DNA from: JBIYSM02 sp044759095
GTDB lineage: Bacteria; Bacillota; Bacilli; Brevibacillales; Brevibacillaceae
Length of the DNA stretch: 64,000 nt
Reading direction: 5' to 3'
NCBI RefSeq assembly: GCF_044759095.2
Contig: NZ_JBIYSM020000005.1
Location: 55,419-119,418 of the forward strand
Shown: positions 14,382 to 23,352 of the stretch, in pieces
How the letters are laid out: each line of letters opens with the position of its first letter
How positions within the stretch are numbered: the first letter of the stretch is position 1
Notes under the pieces: generated by a model
What the model was told of the DNA's origin: nothing
What the model saw: only the letters and a program-made list of their open reading frames with translations
Databases searched by the model: none
Made by a program: the position numbers and the translations under genes

Positions 14382-16901
14382 ATGTTAGGACTTGTAAAAA
14401 AGATATTTGGTGACAGCAGCGAACGCGAAGTAAAAAAGATGTTTAAACGCGTGGAAAAGATCAATGCGCTGGAGCCGCAGATTTCCGCTCTCTCCGACGA
14501 GCAGTTGAAACAAAAGACAGAGGAGTTCAAGTCTCGCCTGGCTCAGGGAGAGACGCTGGACGACATTTTGAACGAGGCGTTTGCGGTTGTCCGTGAAGCA
14601 TCCAAGCGGGTGCTGGGCATGCGCCACTTTGACGTGCAGCTGATTGGCGGTATGGTGCTGCAGGAAGGCCGCATCGCCGAGATGAAAACCGGGGAAGGGA
14701 AGACCCTGGTGGCCACATTGGCTACCTATCTGAACGCACTGCTGGGAAAAGGCGTTCACGTCGTTACCGTGAACGAATACCTTGCTGAACGCGACTCGAC
14801 GACCATGGGCAAGCTGTACAACTTCCTCGGACTGACCGTAGGGCTCAACAAGCACGGTATGAGCTCGGAGGAAAAGCGGGCTGCGTACCAATGCGACATT
14901 ACCTACGGAACGAACAACGAGTTTGGCTTCGATTATTTGCGCGACAACATGGTGCTGTACAAAGAGCAGATGGTGCAGCGTCCGCTGTTCTACGCGATTA
15001 TTGACGAGGTGGACAGCATCCTGATTGACGAAGCGCGTACGCCGTTGATCATTTCCGGTGCGGCGAACCGCTCCACCGAGCTCTATTATATCTGTGCCCA
15101 TTTTGTCAAGCGCCTGGAAGCGGAAAAAGACTACACCGTGGACGAGAAGCTGAAAATCGTGACCCTCACGGACGAGGGCGTCGCCAAGGTGGAGAAGGCG
15201 TTCAACATCGACAACCTGTACGATACGGCGCACATGACGCTCAACCATCACATCAATGCGGCGTTGAAGGCGCAAGTGCTGTTTCACCGCGATGTGGACT
15301 ACGTCGTTCAGGACGGCGAGGTCGTGATCGTCGACGAATTTACCGGCCGTCTGATGGTGGGCCGCCGCTACAGTGAGGGCCTGCACCAGGCCATCGAAGC
15401 GAAGGAAGGCCTGCGCGTGCAAAGCGAGAGCATGACGCTCGCTACCATCACCCTGCAAAACTACTTCCGGATGTATCAGAAGCTGGCCGGCATGACCGGT
15501 ACCGCAAAGACGGAAGAAGAAGAGTTCAAAAAAATCTACGGCATGGACGTGGTCGTCATTCCGACGAACCGCCCGGTTATCCGCAAAGACCTGCCGGACT
15601 TGATCTTCAAAACGGAAGCGGCGAAGTACCGAGCCGTTGTGAACGACATTGTAGAACGCCACAAAAAAGGGCAGCCGGTGCTGGTGGGAACCATCTCCAT
15701 CGAAAACTCCGAGCGCCTGTCTCACATGCTGAAACAAAAAGGCGTGCCGCATAACGTATTGAATGCAAAGCACCATGAACGGGAAGCGGAAATCGTAGCG
15801 CGTGCCGGCCAATACGGAGCGGTTACCATCGCGACCAACATGGCGGGCCGCGGTACCGACATCCAGCTGGGCGAAGGCGTAGCGGAAGTGGGCGGCTTGC
15901 ACATTCTCGGTACGGAGCGCCATGAGAGCCGACGGATTGACAACCAGCTGCGCGGTCGTGCCGGACGTCAAGGGGACCCGGGTTCTTCCCAGTTCTTCCT
16001 TTCCCTGCAGGATGAGCTGATGCGTCGTTTTGGCGCAGAGAACATCATGAACATGATGGATCGTCTGGGTATGGAAGAAGACATGCCGATCGAGAGCCGC
16101 CTGGTCACACGCGCCGTCGAGTCTGCGCAGAAGCGGGTTGAGGGGGCGAACTTCGACGCCCGTAAAGTGGTTCTGCAGTACGACGACGTCATGAACCAGC
16201 AGCGCGAAGTCATCTACAAGCAGCGCCGCGATATTCTGGAGAAAGACAATCTTCGTGAGGTTGTGCTGGGCATGCTGTACAGCGTGATTGAACGCAATGT
16301 GGAAGCGCACTGCCCGAAGGAAGAGGTTCCGGAGGAGTGGAACCTGCAGGGTCTCCTGGAAGTGGCGAACAACACCTTCCTGCACGACGAGACACTGACC
16401 TTGCAGGATCTGAAAGGCAAGGAAGCCGAGGAGATTGTGGAACTCCTGAAAAACGAAGTGGAGAAGCAGTATGCGAAGCGCGAAGAAGAAATCGGCGAAA
16501 TGATGCGCGAGTTCGAAAAAGTGGTCGTCCTGCGTGCGGTCGACAGCAAATGGATGGACCACATCGACGCGATGGAGCAGCTGCGCCAGGGTATTCACCT
16601 CCGGGCCTACGGCCAGAACGACCCGCTGCGTGAGTACCAGTTCGAAGGCTTCGAGATGTTCCAGGCGATGATTGCCGCCATCGAGGAAGAAGTGGCCATG
16701 TACGTCATGAAGGCGGAAGTAAGCCAGAACCTGGAGCGTCAGGAGGTGATCCGCGGTCAGGCTGCCGACCAGTCCCAATTGCAGACCTCCGGACCGTCGG
16801 AGCGCCCCAACAGCGCAACCTCCGGCGATGCCGAGCCGAAAAACCGCGCACAGCGCCGCGCCGAAGAGCAGGAGCGTAAACGACAACTGAAGCGGACCTA
16901 G
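14382..16901 (+). CDS. secA: Preprotein translocase ATPase SecA
   Basis: SecA drives Sec-dependent export through SecYEG. The 839-residue protein has Walker A MKTGEGKT (101-108), DEVD (208-211), and the SAT/GRAGRQGDPGSSQFFLSL helicase motifs in order. The ATG at 14382 has AGGAAGGGGTG upstream; the longer start at 14352 has no ribosome site. The C-terminus (PKNRAQRRAEEQERKRQLKRT region) is basic and lacks the usual CxC...CH/CC zinc-binding tail. It is probably the housekeeping SecA, given its position before prfB. Confidence 0.97.
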   Translation: MLGLVKKIFGDSSEREVKKMFKRVEKINALEPQISALSDEQLKQKTEEFKSRLAQGETLDDILNEAFAVVREASKRVLGMRHFDVQLIGGMVLQEGRIAEMKTGEGKTLVATLATYLNALLGKGVHVVTVNEYLAERDSTTMGKLYNFLGLTVGLNKHGMSSEEKRAAYQCDITYGTNNEFGFDYLRDNMVLYKEQMVQRPLFYAIIDEVDSILIDEARTPLIISGAANRSTELYYICAHFVKRLEAEKDYTVDEKLKIVTLTDEGVAKVEKAFNIDNLYDTAHMTLNHHINAALKAQVLFHRDVDYVVQDGEVVIVDEFTGRLMVGRRYSEGLHQAIEAKEGLRVQSESMTLATITLQNYFRMYQKLAGMTGTAKTEEEEFKKIYGMDVVVIPTNRPVIRKDLPDLIFKTEAAKYRAVVNDIVERHKKGQPVLVGTISIENSERLSHMLKQKGVPHNVLNAKHHEREAEIVARAGQYGAVTIATNMAGRGTDIQLGEGVAEVGGLHILGTERHESRRIDNQLRGRAGRQGDPGSSQFFLSLQDELMRRFGAENIMNMMDRLGMEEDMPIESRLVTRAVESAQKRVEGANFDARKVVLQYDDVMNQQREVIYKQRRDILEKDNLREVVLGMLYSVIERNVEAHCPKEEVPEEWNLQGLLEVANNTFLHDETLTLQDLKGKEAEEIVELLKNEVEKQYAKREEEIGEMMREFEKVVVLRAVDSKWMDHIDAMEQLRQGIHLRAYGQNDPLREYQFEGFEMFQAMIAAIEEEVAMYVMKAEVSQNLERQEVIRGQAADQSQLQTSGPSERPNSATSGDAEPKNRAQRRAEEQERKRQLKRT

Positions 16902-16924
16902 TCAATTTGAATCAACATTACCAG

Positions 16925-16969
16925 GACACCATCTTCCCCCGAGCCAGGGGAGGATGGTGTTATTTTTTT
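16925..16969 (+). terminator. Rho-independent terminator after secA
   Basis: ACACCATC...GATGGTGT with an inner CCCC/GGGG stem is followed by TATTTTTTT. Confidence 0.92.
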
Positions 16970-17154
16970 GTAGGACAACATTCCGTCCCCTTCAACAAGG
17001 TTCGTCGAGTCCAGCGCGTGTCAATAGGAAAATCACTGACCAATCTGTCTATCTCTATCATTTTGAATCGAACGGTTTTGCTAGCAAAAATTTACCAATT
17101 CGATAGAATCGGAAGTGAAGGTGATTCTTAACTAATCATAACGGGGGATTGACG

Positions 17155-18594
17155 ATGAAAAAAACGTTTACCTTGATGGGGATCAGCACTACCTTGGTTC
17201 TGACGATTATGGCTGGGGTTCTTTCCGGCGTTCAGGCGCCGTCGGCTATCGCTAAGGAAAAAGAAACGTCCTATCTCATCGCTTTCAAAGGAAAAGATCT
17301 CCCGAATGATTTTGAAGAGATCATTGAAGAAGCAGGCGGTGAAGTGGAGCGGGCCATTGAGGAAGTCGGCATTGTGTCTGCCACTTCCAACGAGCCTGAT
17401 TTTCTTGACAAGATACTGGAAAACAATGAAATACAGGTGGCGGAAGAGGAGCTGGAGATCTTTCTGGAGGAAGATCCGGGCGGGGCTGACGGCCAACCGA
17501 TCACCGATGTTCCCGAGCCGGATTGGGACGATCCGGATCAAAACTACCACGATCTGCAGTGGGATATTCATAAGGTAACGAATCACTTTAAATCCCATGA
17601 AATCAGCAAGGGGAATCACAACACCGTCGTCGGCGTGATTGATACGGGATTGGACTTCGACCATCCGGATTTAAAGGACAACGCCGATGAGGCAGGCAGC
17701 AGGACGTTCGTTCCCGGAACCTCTGATGCCTGGGATGAAAACGGACATGGCACCCACGTCGCCGGTTCCATTGCCGCCAACGGCAAAGTGCTGGGCGTCG
17801 GGCCCAATTTGACAGTGCGGGCGTACCGCGTATTCGGCGCAACCGGCGGGGCCTATCAGTCCTGGATTACGGACGCTCTGGTAGCGGCGGCAAACGATGA
17901 GGTGGACGTCGTTAACATGAGTATCGGCGGCTGGCGCTGGATGGCGCAAAACTACGGGGAAAAAGGCGATTCCGCTTCCATGGTGGCGTACCATCGCGCC
18001 GTGCAGTACGCCATTCAAAAAGGAGTAACCGTCGTGGTTTCCGCCGGCAACGACTCGAAAAACCTGGGAAGCCTCCACGACATGCAGCAGTACTGGAAGG
18101 ATACCTACGGTCTGGATATCAAGGGACCTTCCCGGGTCGTACCCGCACAAATTCCTGGTGTCATCACCGTATCGTCCTCCAACGAGTGGTCGGACGATCT
18201 GATCGCCTTTTACTCCAACTACGGCAATCCGATCGATGTGGCGGGGCCGGGCGGAGACAACGGACCGGTTTACGACGCGCTCTATCGTGAAGATCCGAAA
18301 GGCAATTATCTGGACAAGCGGGACTTCAAATACCGTGCGCTGTCTACCTGGCCGACCTACCTGCCCCCGTATTTTACCTCCAACCTGACGGGCTATGCAT
18401 GGCTGCACGGCACATCCATGGCTGCTCCAAAGGTAGCGGGCATCGCAGCCGTGATCAAGTCTGAGCACCCGGACTACAGCCCGTCCCAGGTGGCCGCGCT
18501 GATCAGGAAAACGGCCGAAGACCTCGGGAAAAACGGGCAGGACAAATTGTTTGGCGCAGGCGAAGCCAACATCTACAACGCCCTTACCGATTAA
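17155..18594 (+). CDS. Secreted subtilisin-like serine protease (S8)
   Basis: This 479-residue pre-pro-protease has a Sec signal with probable cleavage after AIA (residue 33). An acidic pro-region of about 90 residues follows and resembles an inhibitor I9 domain. The subtilase domain carries the catalytic triad D163 (VIDTGLDFDHPD), H198 (NGHGTHVAG) and S421 (GTSMAAPKVAG). The ATG at 17155 is chosen over a TTG two codons earlier because it sits at proper spacing from the GGGGG ribosome site. The gene is monocistronic. The substrate is presumably general extracellular protein (inference). Confidence 0.93.
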   Translation: MKKTFTLMGISTTLVLTIMAGVLSGVQAPSAIAKEKETSYLIAFKGKDLPNDFEEIIEEAGGEVERAIEEVGIVSATSNEPDFLDKILENNEIQVAEEELEIFLEEDPGGADGQPITDVPEPDWDDPDQNYHDLQWDIHKVTNHFKSHEISKGNHNTVVGVIDTGLDFDHPDLKDNADEAGSRTFVPGTSDAWDENGHGTHVAGSIAANGKVLGVGPNLTVRAYRVFGATGGAYQSWITDALVAAANDEVDVVNMSIGGWRWMAQNYGEKGDSASMVAYHRAVQYAIQKGVTVVVSAGNDSKNLGSLHDMQQYWKDTYGLDIKGPSRVVPAQIPGVITVSSSNEWSDDLIAFYSNYGNPIDVAGPGGDNGPVYDALYREDPKGNYLDKRDFKYRALSTWPTYLPPYFTSNLTGYAWLHGTSMAAPKVAGIAAVIKSEHPDYSPSQVAALIRKTAEDLGKNGQDKLFGAGEANIYNALTD

Positions 18595-18634
18595 ATAATC
18601 AGACCTCCTGGAGCCGGAAAAAGGACCAGGGGGT

Positions 18635-18686
18635 GTTCGGGGCCCCGCCCGGCGCAGCGCTAGCAATTGCCGGGTGGGTTTTCTTA
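18635..18686 (+). repeat. Dispersed GC-rich hairpin repeat, copy 2
   Basis: GTTCGGGGCCCCGCCCGGCG is followed by CAGCGCTAGCAATTGCC and GGGTGGGTTTTCTTA. It differs from copy 1 at a few loop positions while the CCCGGC/GCCGGG arms are kept. It lies downstream of the protease gene and could terminate it. Confidence 0.8.
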
Positions 18687-18753
18687 GTTGCGCGATATCT
18701 ATTTTTCGTTACAATGAAACTTACAGGACACAATGAGAAAGGTGATTTGGCTC

Positions 18754-19867
18754 ATGGCTTTAATTGATATTGCCGACATCAAGCAAGAGATGTCCAGTAT
18801 GGCTAAACGTTTAGCGGATATCAGGGGGTCTCTTTGACCTCCCTGTGAAGCAGGAGCGGATCGGAGAACTGGAAGAGCGCATGCTGGCGCCGGACTTCTG
18901 GGATGACAACGATGCCGCCCAAAAGACCATCAGCGAGTTGAACGCATTAAAATCACTGGTGGAAACCATGTCCAGACTGGACTCGCAGTACGAAGACCTG
19001 CAGGTGATGCTTGAACTGATTATCGAAGAGGGCGACGAGTCGCTGATATCCGATCTTTACGACAGCACGCAGGAATTGAAAAAAGAGTTTGAGAGCTTTG
19101 AGCTCCAACTCCTTCTGAGTGATCAATATGACAAAAACAACGCCATTCTCGAGCTCCACCCGGGGGCCGGCGGAACGGAGTCGCAGGACTGGGCGTCGAT
19201 GCTCTTGCGCATGTATACGCGCTGGGCGGAAGCCAAAGGCTTTAAAGTGGAAACGCTTGACTATCTTCCGGGTGACGAAGCCGGTGTGAAGAGTGTGACG
19301 CTGTTGATTAAAGGGCACAACGCATACGGTTATCTCAAATCGGAAAAAGGCGTTCACCGCTTGGTGCGGATCTCGCCGTTTGACGCGTCGGGTCGCCGGC
19401 ACACGTCATTCGTCTCCTGCAATGTTCTCCCGGAGATTGAAGACGATACGGATGTGGAAATTCGCTCCGAAGATTTGAAAATCGACACCTACCGCTCCAG
19501 CGGCGCCGGGGGCCAGCACATCAACACCACCGACTCTGCTGTCCGGATCACCCACTTGCCAACGGGAATCGTCGTCACCTGCCAAACCGAGCGTTCCCAG
19601 ATTAAAAACCGCGAGCGGGCGATGAAAATGCTGGCGGCCCGCTTGTTTGAACGCAAACGGGAAGAACAAGAAAAGACGCTGGCAGCGATTCAGGGCGAGC
19701 AAAAGGATATCGCCTGGGGCAGCCAGATTCGTTCATACGTGTTCCACCCGTACAGTCTGGTAAAAGATCATCGCACCAACACCGAAGTGGGCAACGTCCA
19801 GGCCGTGATGGACGGGGAGATTGACGTTTTCATTGACGCGTATCTGCGTTCACAAATTAATCGATGA
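18754..19867 (+). CDS. prfB: Peptide chain release factor 2, with programmed +1 frameshift
   Basis: RF2 recognises UAA and UGA stops. The first 27 codons (18754-18834) end at CTT followed by an in-frame TGA (18835-18837). Shifting +1 continues from GAC at 18836 to 19867, giving 370 residues. The shift site AGGGGGTCTCTTTGAC has the internal Shine-Dalgarno-like AGGGGG and the CTT-TGA-C slippery stop of bacterial prfB autoregulation. The protein has the RF2 anticodon tripeptide in RISPFDASG and the catalytic GGQ in SGAGGQHINTTDSAVR. It should be annotated as one gene, not as a truncated one. Confidence 0.96.
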
Positions 19868-19879
19868 GGAGTACCCATA

Positions 19880-19921
19880 GGTTCGAGAGGCATCCGCTTC
19901 TCGAACTGTTTTTTTTTTTTG
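19880..19921 (+). terminator. Rho-independent terminator after prfB
   Basis: GTTCGAGA and TCTCGAAC form the stem, followed by a run of about twelve Ts. Confidence 0.92.
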
Positions 19922-19952
19922 GAGAGGATGGTTCTCTGCGTCTGGAAAACAG

Positions 19953-21371
19953 TTACTCTCTGGCTATCGGCATCCGGATCTCTACCGTTGTGCCTTGACC
20001 GATGGAGCTGCTGATGGCAATACGGCCGCGGTGGTCGCGGATGATTTTGTAGCTGACCATCAGACCGAGCCCCGTGCCTTTTTCCTTCGTACTGTAAAAC
20101 GGTTCCCCCAGCTTCGGGATGACCTCTTTCGGAATTCCGTTCCCCTCATCGATAAAGCGGATCATGACCTCGTCAGCTTCCACACGGACGTCGATCGTCA
20201 AAATGCCGCCAGAGGGCATGGCTTCTATGCCGTTTTTGATGATGTTGATAAAAACCTGCTTGATTTGGTACTCCTCGCAGGTAATGAACAGACTGTCAGC
20301 GGAAAAACAAATGTGAAATCGAATATTTTTTAAATTGGCCTGCGGCTCCAAAAGCTTCATGACGCTTTGCAGAATGGGCAGGAGTGCGTGTTGCCGGTAG
20401 TGGAGGGCCTGAGGCTTTGCCAGCAGCAGCAGCTCACTGGTGATAAAGGTGATGCGGTCGATTTCGGACAGCATAATCTGCAGGTAATGCTCATTGGCTG
20501 ATCGCTCAGACTGCAGCAGCTGAATAAAACCTTTTAGCGACGTAAGAGGATTGCGGATCTCATGGGCAATCCCCGCGGCCAATTCCCCCAGGACGGACAG
20601 CTTGTCGGAGTTGCGCAGCAAATCCTCCGCTCTCCTTCGTTCGGTCACATCCCGGGCGACAACCACCACATGCTCTACCTCGCCGTTGTCGCCAACCACC
20701 GGGCGTCCCTTTACGGCAAACAAAAGTGTATCGCCGTTTGCGTGAACATAATGATACTCATGTTCGCACGGTTTCTTTTCCTGAATCATCGCGTGCAAAT
20801 CGGCCGTCGCTTTTTGTTGCTCATCCGGATGGATGAACGACAGGCAGGATTTGGAAAGCAATTCGTCCGGATTCATTCCCATTACGGTGACGTGAGAGGG
20901 AGAGGCATACTGAATGACTCCGTTGATATCGATAACCCGAATCAAATCAAGAACATTCTCACTAATCAGGCGATAATGCGACTCGGTCTTGCGCAGCGCT
21001 TCTTCCGTCCGCTTCTGCATGGTAATGTCTTTCGCAATCGCGTAACGGCCCGTCATTTCTCCGTTCTCCATGATGGGGAAACTGGTGACGCTTACTTCCA
21101 ATACGTGACCCAGCTTGTGACGGATAAAGAAGTGTCGATTCTTTCGTACTCCCTCAAACATGCCGCCGATCAGGTCGTTTATGTTGTTTTCACAGCTCTC
21201 TTCCGTGAGAATATCCCATATGCTCATCCCAAGCAGTTCTTCTGCCTTGTAACCGGACAACTCTTCTGCAGCAGCGTTAATGCTGGTAAACCTGCCTTGT
21301 GTATCAATGGAATATACGGCGTCCAGATTGTTTTTGAACAGGTATGCATACATCTGTGTCTGAGTTCCCAT
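19953..21371 (-). CDS. PAS-domain sensor histidine kinase (sporulation-kinase-like)
   Basis: This soluble 472-residue kinase has two N-terminal PAS domains (YSIDTQGRFTSINAAAEELS; IQYASPSHVTVMGMNPDELL) with PAC-like ends. The dimerisation box is AAGIAHEIRNPLTSLKGFI, with the phosphorylated His. The ATPase boxes are INIIKNGIEAMP (N), DEGNGIP (G1) and GTGLGLMVSYKIIRDH (G2). No membrane helix is present. No response regulator is adjacent, which fits orphan kinases feeding the Spo0 phosphorelay (KinA/KinE type), but that role is inferred. The start at 21371 has GGAGATG upstream. Confidence 0.88.
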   Translation of the reverse strand: MGTQTQMYAYLFKNNLDAVYSIDTQGRFTSINAAAEELSGYKAEELLGMSIWDILTEESCENNINDLIGGMFEGVRKNRHFFIRHKLGHVLEVSVTSFPIMENGEMTGRYAIAKDITMQKRTEEALRKTESHYRLISENVLDLIRVIDINGVIQYASPSHVTVMGMNPDELLSKSCLSFIHPDEQQKATADLHAMIQEKKPCEHEYHYVHANGDTLLFAVKGRPVVGDNGEVEHVVVVARDVTERRRAEDLLRNSDKLSVLGELAAGIAHEIRNPLTSLKGFIQLLQSERSANEHYLQIMLSEIDRITFITSELLLLAKPQALHYRQHALLPILQSVMKLLEPQANLKNIRFHICFSADSLFITCEEYQIKQVFINIIKNGIEAMPSGGILTIDVRVEADEVMIRFIDEGNGIPKEVIPKLGEPFYSTKEKGTGLGLMVSYKIIRDHRGRIAISSSIGQGTTVEIRMPIARE

Positions 21372-21405
21372 AGCATCTCCGCCTTTTTCGGGTGATCCCG
21401 TGTGC

Positions 21406-21411
21406 TATACT
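21406..21411 (+). promoter_or_regulatory. -10 element upstream of the YciI-like gene
   Basis: TATACT lies 38 bp before the TTG start, in the divergent gap with the kinase gene. The -35 is poor. Confidence 0.4.
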
Positions 21412-21449
21412 CATCATGATACCAAATGACGGAAATGGAGGAGAAGCAT

Positions 21450-21719
21450 TTGCTGTACGTAGCCATGTTGCCAATTATCGATCAGGAGTTGAACGCGAGG
21501 TTTCGACCTGCTCACCTGGAATACCTCAACAAGCTGTTCTTGGAGGGAAAAGTGGTAATGGCCGGCCCCTTCACAGACAAACAGGGGGGAATGGTCATTT
21601 ACAAGGCAGATTCGCTGGAAGAGGCGAAACAACTGGCTGAAGCCGATCCGGCTGTGGCGGAGGGGGCACGCACCCTGCAGCTGCGGGAGTGGAGTCCGCT
21701 TTCGCTGCCGCTGGAGTAA
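21450..21719 (+). CDS. YciI family protein
   Basis: This small 89-residue ferredoxin-like-fold protein has the YciI pattern LYVAMLPIIDQELNARFRPA, then HLEYLNKLFLEGKVVMAGPF and GGMVIYKADSLEEAKQLAE, with the conserved His and GPF. Family members have no settled function, and some are dioxygenase-like. A TTG at 21450 with GGAGGAG six bases upstream gives the best start. An in-frame ATG at 21426 would place that ribosome site inside the gene. Confidence 0.75.
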   Translation: MLYVAMLPIIDQELNARFRPAHLEYLNKLFLEGKVVMAGPFTDKQGGMVIYKADSLEEAKQLAEADPAVAEGARTLQLREWSPLSLPLE

Positions 21720-21720
21720 G

Positions 21721-21739
21721 GTGGAACAGCCAGTTCCAC
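21721..21739 (+). other. Stem-loop after the YciI-like gene
   Basis: GTGGAAC and GTTCCAC form a perfect 7-bp stem with an AGCCA loop. There is no T-run, so termination is uncertain. Confidence 0.4.
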
Positions 21740-21811
21740 GTCCAAGAATGATGGCTGCCATTTGGAGGCATACTTAACGAAGAATATCCAATCAACAAAG
21801 GAGGAAACAGC

Positions 21812-22180
21812 ATGAAGCGTTTCCCACTGACAGTAATGGCAATCGCTCTTGTATTTTTCGCAAGTGGCTGTCTGAACGCAGACGGCGATGAGCCGCAAGC
21901 GCAACCGCCTGCAAACCAGCCAGCAGCCGAACAGCCGGCAGGGCAGACCGGCGCCTACGATGCGACTGCAGCCGAAACGGCATTTAAAAACAATTGTGCA
22001 GCCTGCCACGGACAAAATCTGGAGGGTATCGCCGGCCCCAATCTGCAAAAAGTGGGGGGCAAATACAGCAAGGAGCAAATCGAGCAGATTTTGGCCAACG
22101 GGAAAGGCGCCATGCCGGGCGGTCTCGTGAAGGGTTCCGATGCAAAAAACATCGCGGCCTGGTTGGCGGATAAAAAATAA
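21812..22180 (+). CDS. cccB: Lipoprotein cytochrome c (c551-like)
   Basis: This small membrane-anchored class I cytochrome c acts outside the membrane as an electron carrier. It has a signal ending in lipobox ASGC (Cys20), a Q/P/A-rich linker, the heme site NNCAACHGQ, and the axial-Met loop GAMPGG. The 122 residues match B. subtilis cytochrome c551. Synteny (between prfB and ftsEX) agrees. AAAGGAGG precedes the ATG. Confidence 0.92.
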   Translation: MKRFPLTVMAIALVFFASGCLNADGDEPQAQPPANQPAAEQPAGQTGAYDATAAETAFKNNCAACHGQNLEGIAGPNLQKVGGKYSKEQIEQILANGKGAMPGGLVKGSDAKNIAAWLADKK

Positions 22181-22190
22181 CTGAAGGGAA

Positions 22191-22224
22191 GCGTCCGAAC
22201 GAATGTGGTTCGGGCGTTTTTTCT
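22191..22224 (+). terminator. Rho-independent terminator after cccB
   Basis: GCGTCCGAAC pairs with GTTCGGGCG (one G-U) and is followed by six Ts. Confidence 0.88.
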
Positions 22225-22247
22225 TTGCTGTATGGGTTGTGTTTTTA

Positions 22248-22276
22248 TTGAATTTTTATTATTATTCTTGTATAAA
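22248..22276 (+). promoter_or_regulatory. Sigma-A promoter of the argC operon
   Basis: TTGAAT and TATAAA are spaced by 17 bp. The -10 lies inside the arginine operator, so repressor binding would block RNA polymerase. Confidence 0.8.
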
Positions 22277-22283
22277 AATACAA
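22268..22283 (+). promoter_or_regulatory. ArgR/AhrC operator (ARG box) at argC
   Basis: TTGTATAAAAATACAA is a perfect palindrome apart from its AAAA centre. It matches the TNTGNATWWWWATNCANA-type ARG box and overlaps the promoter -10. Confidence 0.85.
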
Positions 22284-22298
22284 ATAAGGGAGAGTGCC

Positions 22299-23339
22299 AT
22301 GATCCGGGTCGGAATTGTTGGGGCGACGGGCTACGGTGGCGTGGAGCTGATCCGCTTGCTTGCCGCTCATCCTCATGTACAGGTGACAAACATGTATTCC
22401 AGTTCAGCGGAAGGGGAATGGCTGGCCAGCGTATTCCCCCATCTCAATGGGCATACGCTGCCCGCCTTGGAAGCCATTGATGCGAAAAAGATAAGCGAAG
22501 CAAACGACATTGTTTTCCTGGCAACGCCGGCTGGCGTAAGCGCCGGGCTTTCCCCTCAACTTTTGGAGCATGGAACGAAGATCGTGGATTTGTCGGGCGA
22601 TTTTCGCCTGCAATCTGCGGAGGCTTACCGTCAATGGTATAAACATGAACCGGCTCCGGAAGCGCTGCTTTCCCAAGCGGTATACGGGCTGACAGAGTGG
22701 AGGCGGGAACAGGTGGCGGGCGCCCGTCTGGTGGCCAACCCCGGCTGCTATCCGACAGCGACATTGCTTGCTTTGCTGCCGCTGGTAAAAACGGGCTGGG
22801 TCAATCCGCGCAGTTGGATCGTCGACGCCAAGTCGGGGGTCTCCGGTGCCGGCAGGGGCGTATCTTTGGGGGTTCATTACAGCGAGGTAAACGAGAGCAT
22901 CGGCGCATATAAAGTGGCTCTGCACCAGCATACGCCGGAGATTGAGCAGGAGCTTCGCAGCCAAAGCGAAACGAATGTGCTGGTCCAGTTTACCCCTCAT
23001 CTCGTACCGATGACACGCGGTATCTTGATAACTGCATACGGACAGCTGGAAACAGACGTCACACTCGACGACCTGCAGGAGCTGTACCTGTCCGCTTATG
23101 CCGAAGAAACCTTTGTGCGCATTCGAAAGCCGGGATCCCACCCCCGAACCAAAGAGGTGTACGGCTCCAACTACTGCGACATTGCGCTGCATCTTGATCA
23201 GCGCACCGGCAGAGTCATCCTCCTCTCTGTTATTGACAACATGGTAAAGGGAGCGGCGGGGCAAGCCGTCCAAAATATGAACGTGATGTTCGGATGGGCG
23301 GAAACGGCAGGCCTGCCGATCCTTCCGCTTTATCCGTAG
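22299..23339 (+). CDS. argC: N-acetyl-gamma-glutamyl-phosphate reductase
   Basis: ArgC catalyses the NADPH-dependent reduction of N-acetylglutamyl phosphate to the semialdehyde, the third step of arginine synthesis. The 346 residues include the Rossmann GIVGATGYGGVELIRLL and the catalytic Cys150 in VANPGCYPTATLLALLPL. The ATG at 22299 follows AAGGGAG. The upstream in-frame extension overlaps the terminator and operator and is rejected. It is first in the argCBD-carAB-argF block. Confidence 0.97.
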   Translation: MIRVGIVGATGYGGVELIRLLAAHPHVQVTNMYSSSAEGEWLASVFPHLNGHTLPALEAIDAKKISEANDIVFLATPAGVSAGLSPQLLEHGTKIVDLSGDFRLQSAEAYRQWYKHEPAPEALLSQAVYGLTEWRREQVAGARLVANPGCYPTATLLALLPLVKTGWVNPRSWIVDAKSGVSGAGRGVSLGVHYSEVNESIGAYKVALHQHTPEIEQELRSQSETNVLVQFTPHLVPMTRGILITAYGQLETDVTLDDLQELYLSAYAEETFVRIRKPGSHPRTKEVYGSNYCDIALHLDQRTGRVILLSVIDNMVKGAAGQAVQNMNVMFGWAETAGLPILPLYP

Positions 23340-23352
23340 GGAGGTGGCAGCG

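Noticed and set aside
14385..16886. 833-codon open frame antisense to secA
   Set aside because: It mirrors the secA frame for almost its whole length, has His/Leu-rich low-complexity composition and no ribosome site; a shadow of GC-rich codons.
16907..17131. 74-codon frame after secA
   Set aside because: It runs through the secA terminator hairpin and has no family resemblance.
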